Assembly: GCF_000015165.1 (NCBI RefSeq) | Contig: NC_009485.1 | Coordinates: 6,777,501 to 6,841,500, forward strand | DNA: 64,000 bases | DNA from: Bradyrhizobium sp. BTAi1 | Lineage (GTDB): Bacteria; Pseudomonadota; Alphaproteobacteria; Rhizobiales; Xanthobacteraceae | Direction of reading: 5' to 3' | Shown here: positions 63,608 through 64,000 of the stretch, piece by piece | How positions within the stretch are numbered: position 1 is the first letter of the stretch | Layout: each line of letters starts with the position of its first letter | Translations under genes and position numbers: made by a program | Notes under the pieces: model-generated | What the model was told of the DNA's origin: nothing | The model's database searches: none | What the model saw: only the letters and a program-made list of their open reading frames with translations

Positions 63608-64000
63608 GAACGGTCTCCTGCAAACAGACGCACCAGCTTCGGCGCGATCTGGTTCAAGGGAAGGATGGCAGCGCAAATGCCGGCATTGGCAGCCGCGCCC
63701 GGCATGCCCCAGACGACACTGCTGGCCTCGTCCTGCGCAATGACGCTGCCACCGGCCGCGACGATGTCCTTGCCGCCACGCATGCCGTCGGAACCCATAC
63801 CGGTCAGGATCACCGCCAGCGTGCCGCCCTGCCAGACGTCCACGGCGGAGGTAAACAGAGGATCGACCGCGGGTTTGCAGAAATTCACCGGCGGGCCATT
63901 GTCGAGCGCGATGACGGCGTCAGTCCCATGACGGGCGACGCGCATATGGCGTCCGCCCGGAGCGAGATAGATCTGGCCCGGCTTGATGACTTCGCCATCG
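63604..64000 (-). CDS. cheB: Chemotaxis protein-glutamate methylesterase CheB (partial, 5' end outside window)
   Basis: The visible 131 residues are the end of the CheB catalytic domain. Clear blocks are [12 protein letters not shown] with the catalytic His, [17 protein letters not shown], and [20 protein letters not shown] with the catalytic Asp. The receiver domain and the nucleophilic Ser would lie beyond base 64000. Overlap with cheR by 4 nt indicates a coupled che operon. Confidence 0.95.
   Translation of the reverse strand, partial: DGEVIKPGQIYLAPGGRHMRVARHGTDAVIALDNGPPVNFCKPAVDPLFTSAVDVWQGGTLAVILTGMGSDGMRGGKDIVAAGGSVIAQDEASSVVWGMPGAAANAGICAAILPLNQIAPKLVRLFAGDRS

Overview
The window looks like a chromosomal segment of a GC-rich alphaproteobacterium of the Bradyrhizobium/Rhodopseudomonas group. 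The basis is the gene content (CtrA next to FliI and FliJ, FlhA, an HWE kinase, KaiB/KaiC without KaiA, TAXI binding proteins) and the dense families of dispersed palindromic intergenic repeats that I associate with Bradyrhizobium. This is inference; there is no rRNA in the window and I saw no tRNA by eye.

Layout. 1-11.2 kb: a partial ABC ATPase, an IclR regulator and a co-directional nitrogen-scavenging cluster. The cluster has an amino-acid binding protein, a fused permease-ATPase, an acetamidase/formamidase, an AraC-regulator/acetamidase fusion, a RidA protein and a gamma-glutamyltransferase. 11.5-14.6 kb: a kynurenine pathway set on the minus strand (kynU, kynA, and an alpha/beta-hydrolase formamidase) that would take tryptophan to anthranilate. 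14.8-18.1 kb: a small DUF4864 secreted protein, an orphan TAXI binding protein and an MFS transporter. 18.2-22.8 kb: a copper-handling operon (His-rich protein, lipoprotein, TolC-like outer membrane lipoprotein, multicopper oxidase, cupredoxin, CusF). 23.1-29.4 kb: a TPR/O-GlcNAc-transferase-like protein, a second TAXI protein, maleylacetoacetate isomerase, a c-type haem protein behind a candidate Irr box, and an amidinotransferase.

30.6-38.3 kb is the motility and cell-cycle part: flhA, a small membrane protein, an ECF sigma factor with its anti-sigma factor, fliJ, fliI and ctrA. The fliI-ctrA gap carries five GANTC sites and a CtrA-like box. flhA and the distant TPR-glycosyltransferase share a 39-bp promoter-like module, which ties that enzyme to the flagellar regulon. 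38.4-47.4 kb is the plastic part. A group II intron sits inside one copy of a ~350-bp dispersed repeat, and the intact copy near 30 kb defines its boundaries to the base. Next to it are a broken ParE-type toxin-antitoxin pair, a third TAXI protein, a 447-bp tandem duplication, and an outer-membrane barrel gene paired with an exported short-chain dehydrogenase.

47.6-56.2 kb: a phospholipase-D-like protein with a histone-H1-like tail, then a hydantoinase, an Asp/Glu racemase-family enzyme and an ABC importer under a divergent GntR regulator with palindromic operators. 56.3-58.5 kb: a yjfL-yjfM-yjfC-like operon ending in a glutathionylspermidine-synthase-like ATP-grasp enzyme. 58.6-64 kb: signalling genes, namely a stand-alone receiver, a kaiC-kaiB-HWE kinase operon, and cheB (partial)-cheR.

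The items I find most unusual are the AraC-acetamidase fusion, the shared flhA/TPR-glycosyltransferase promoter module, the PLD protein with a histone-like tail, the KaiBC-kinase operon, and the intron-in-repeat plus duplication region.
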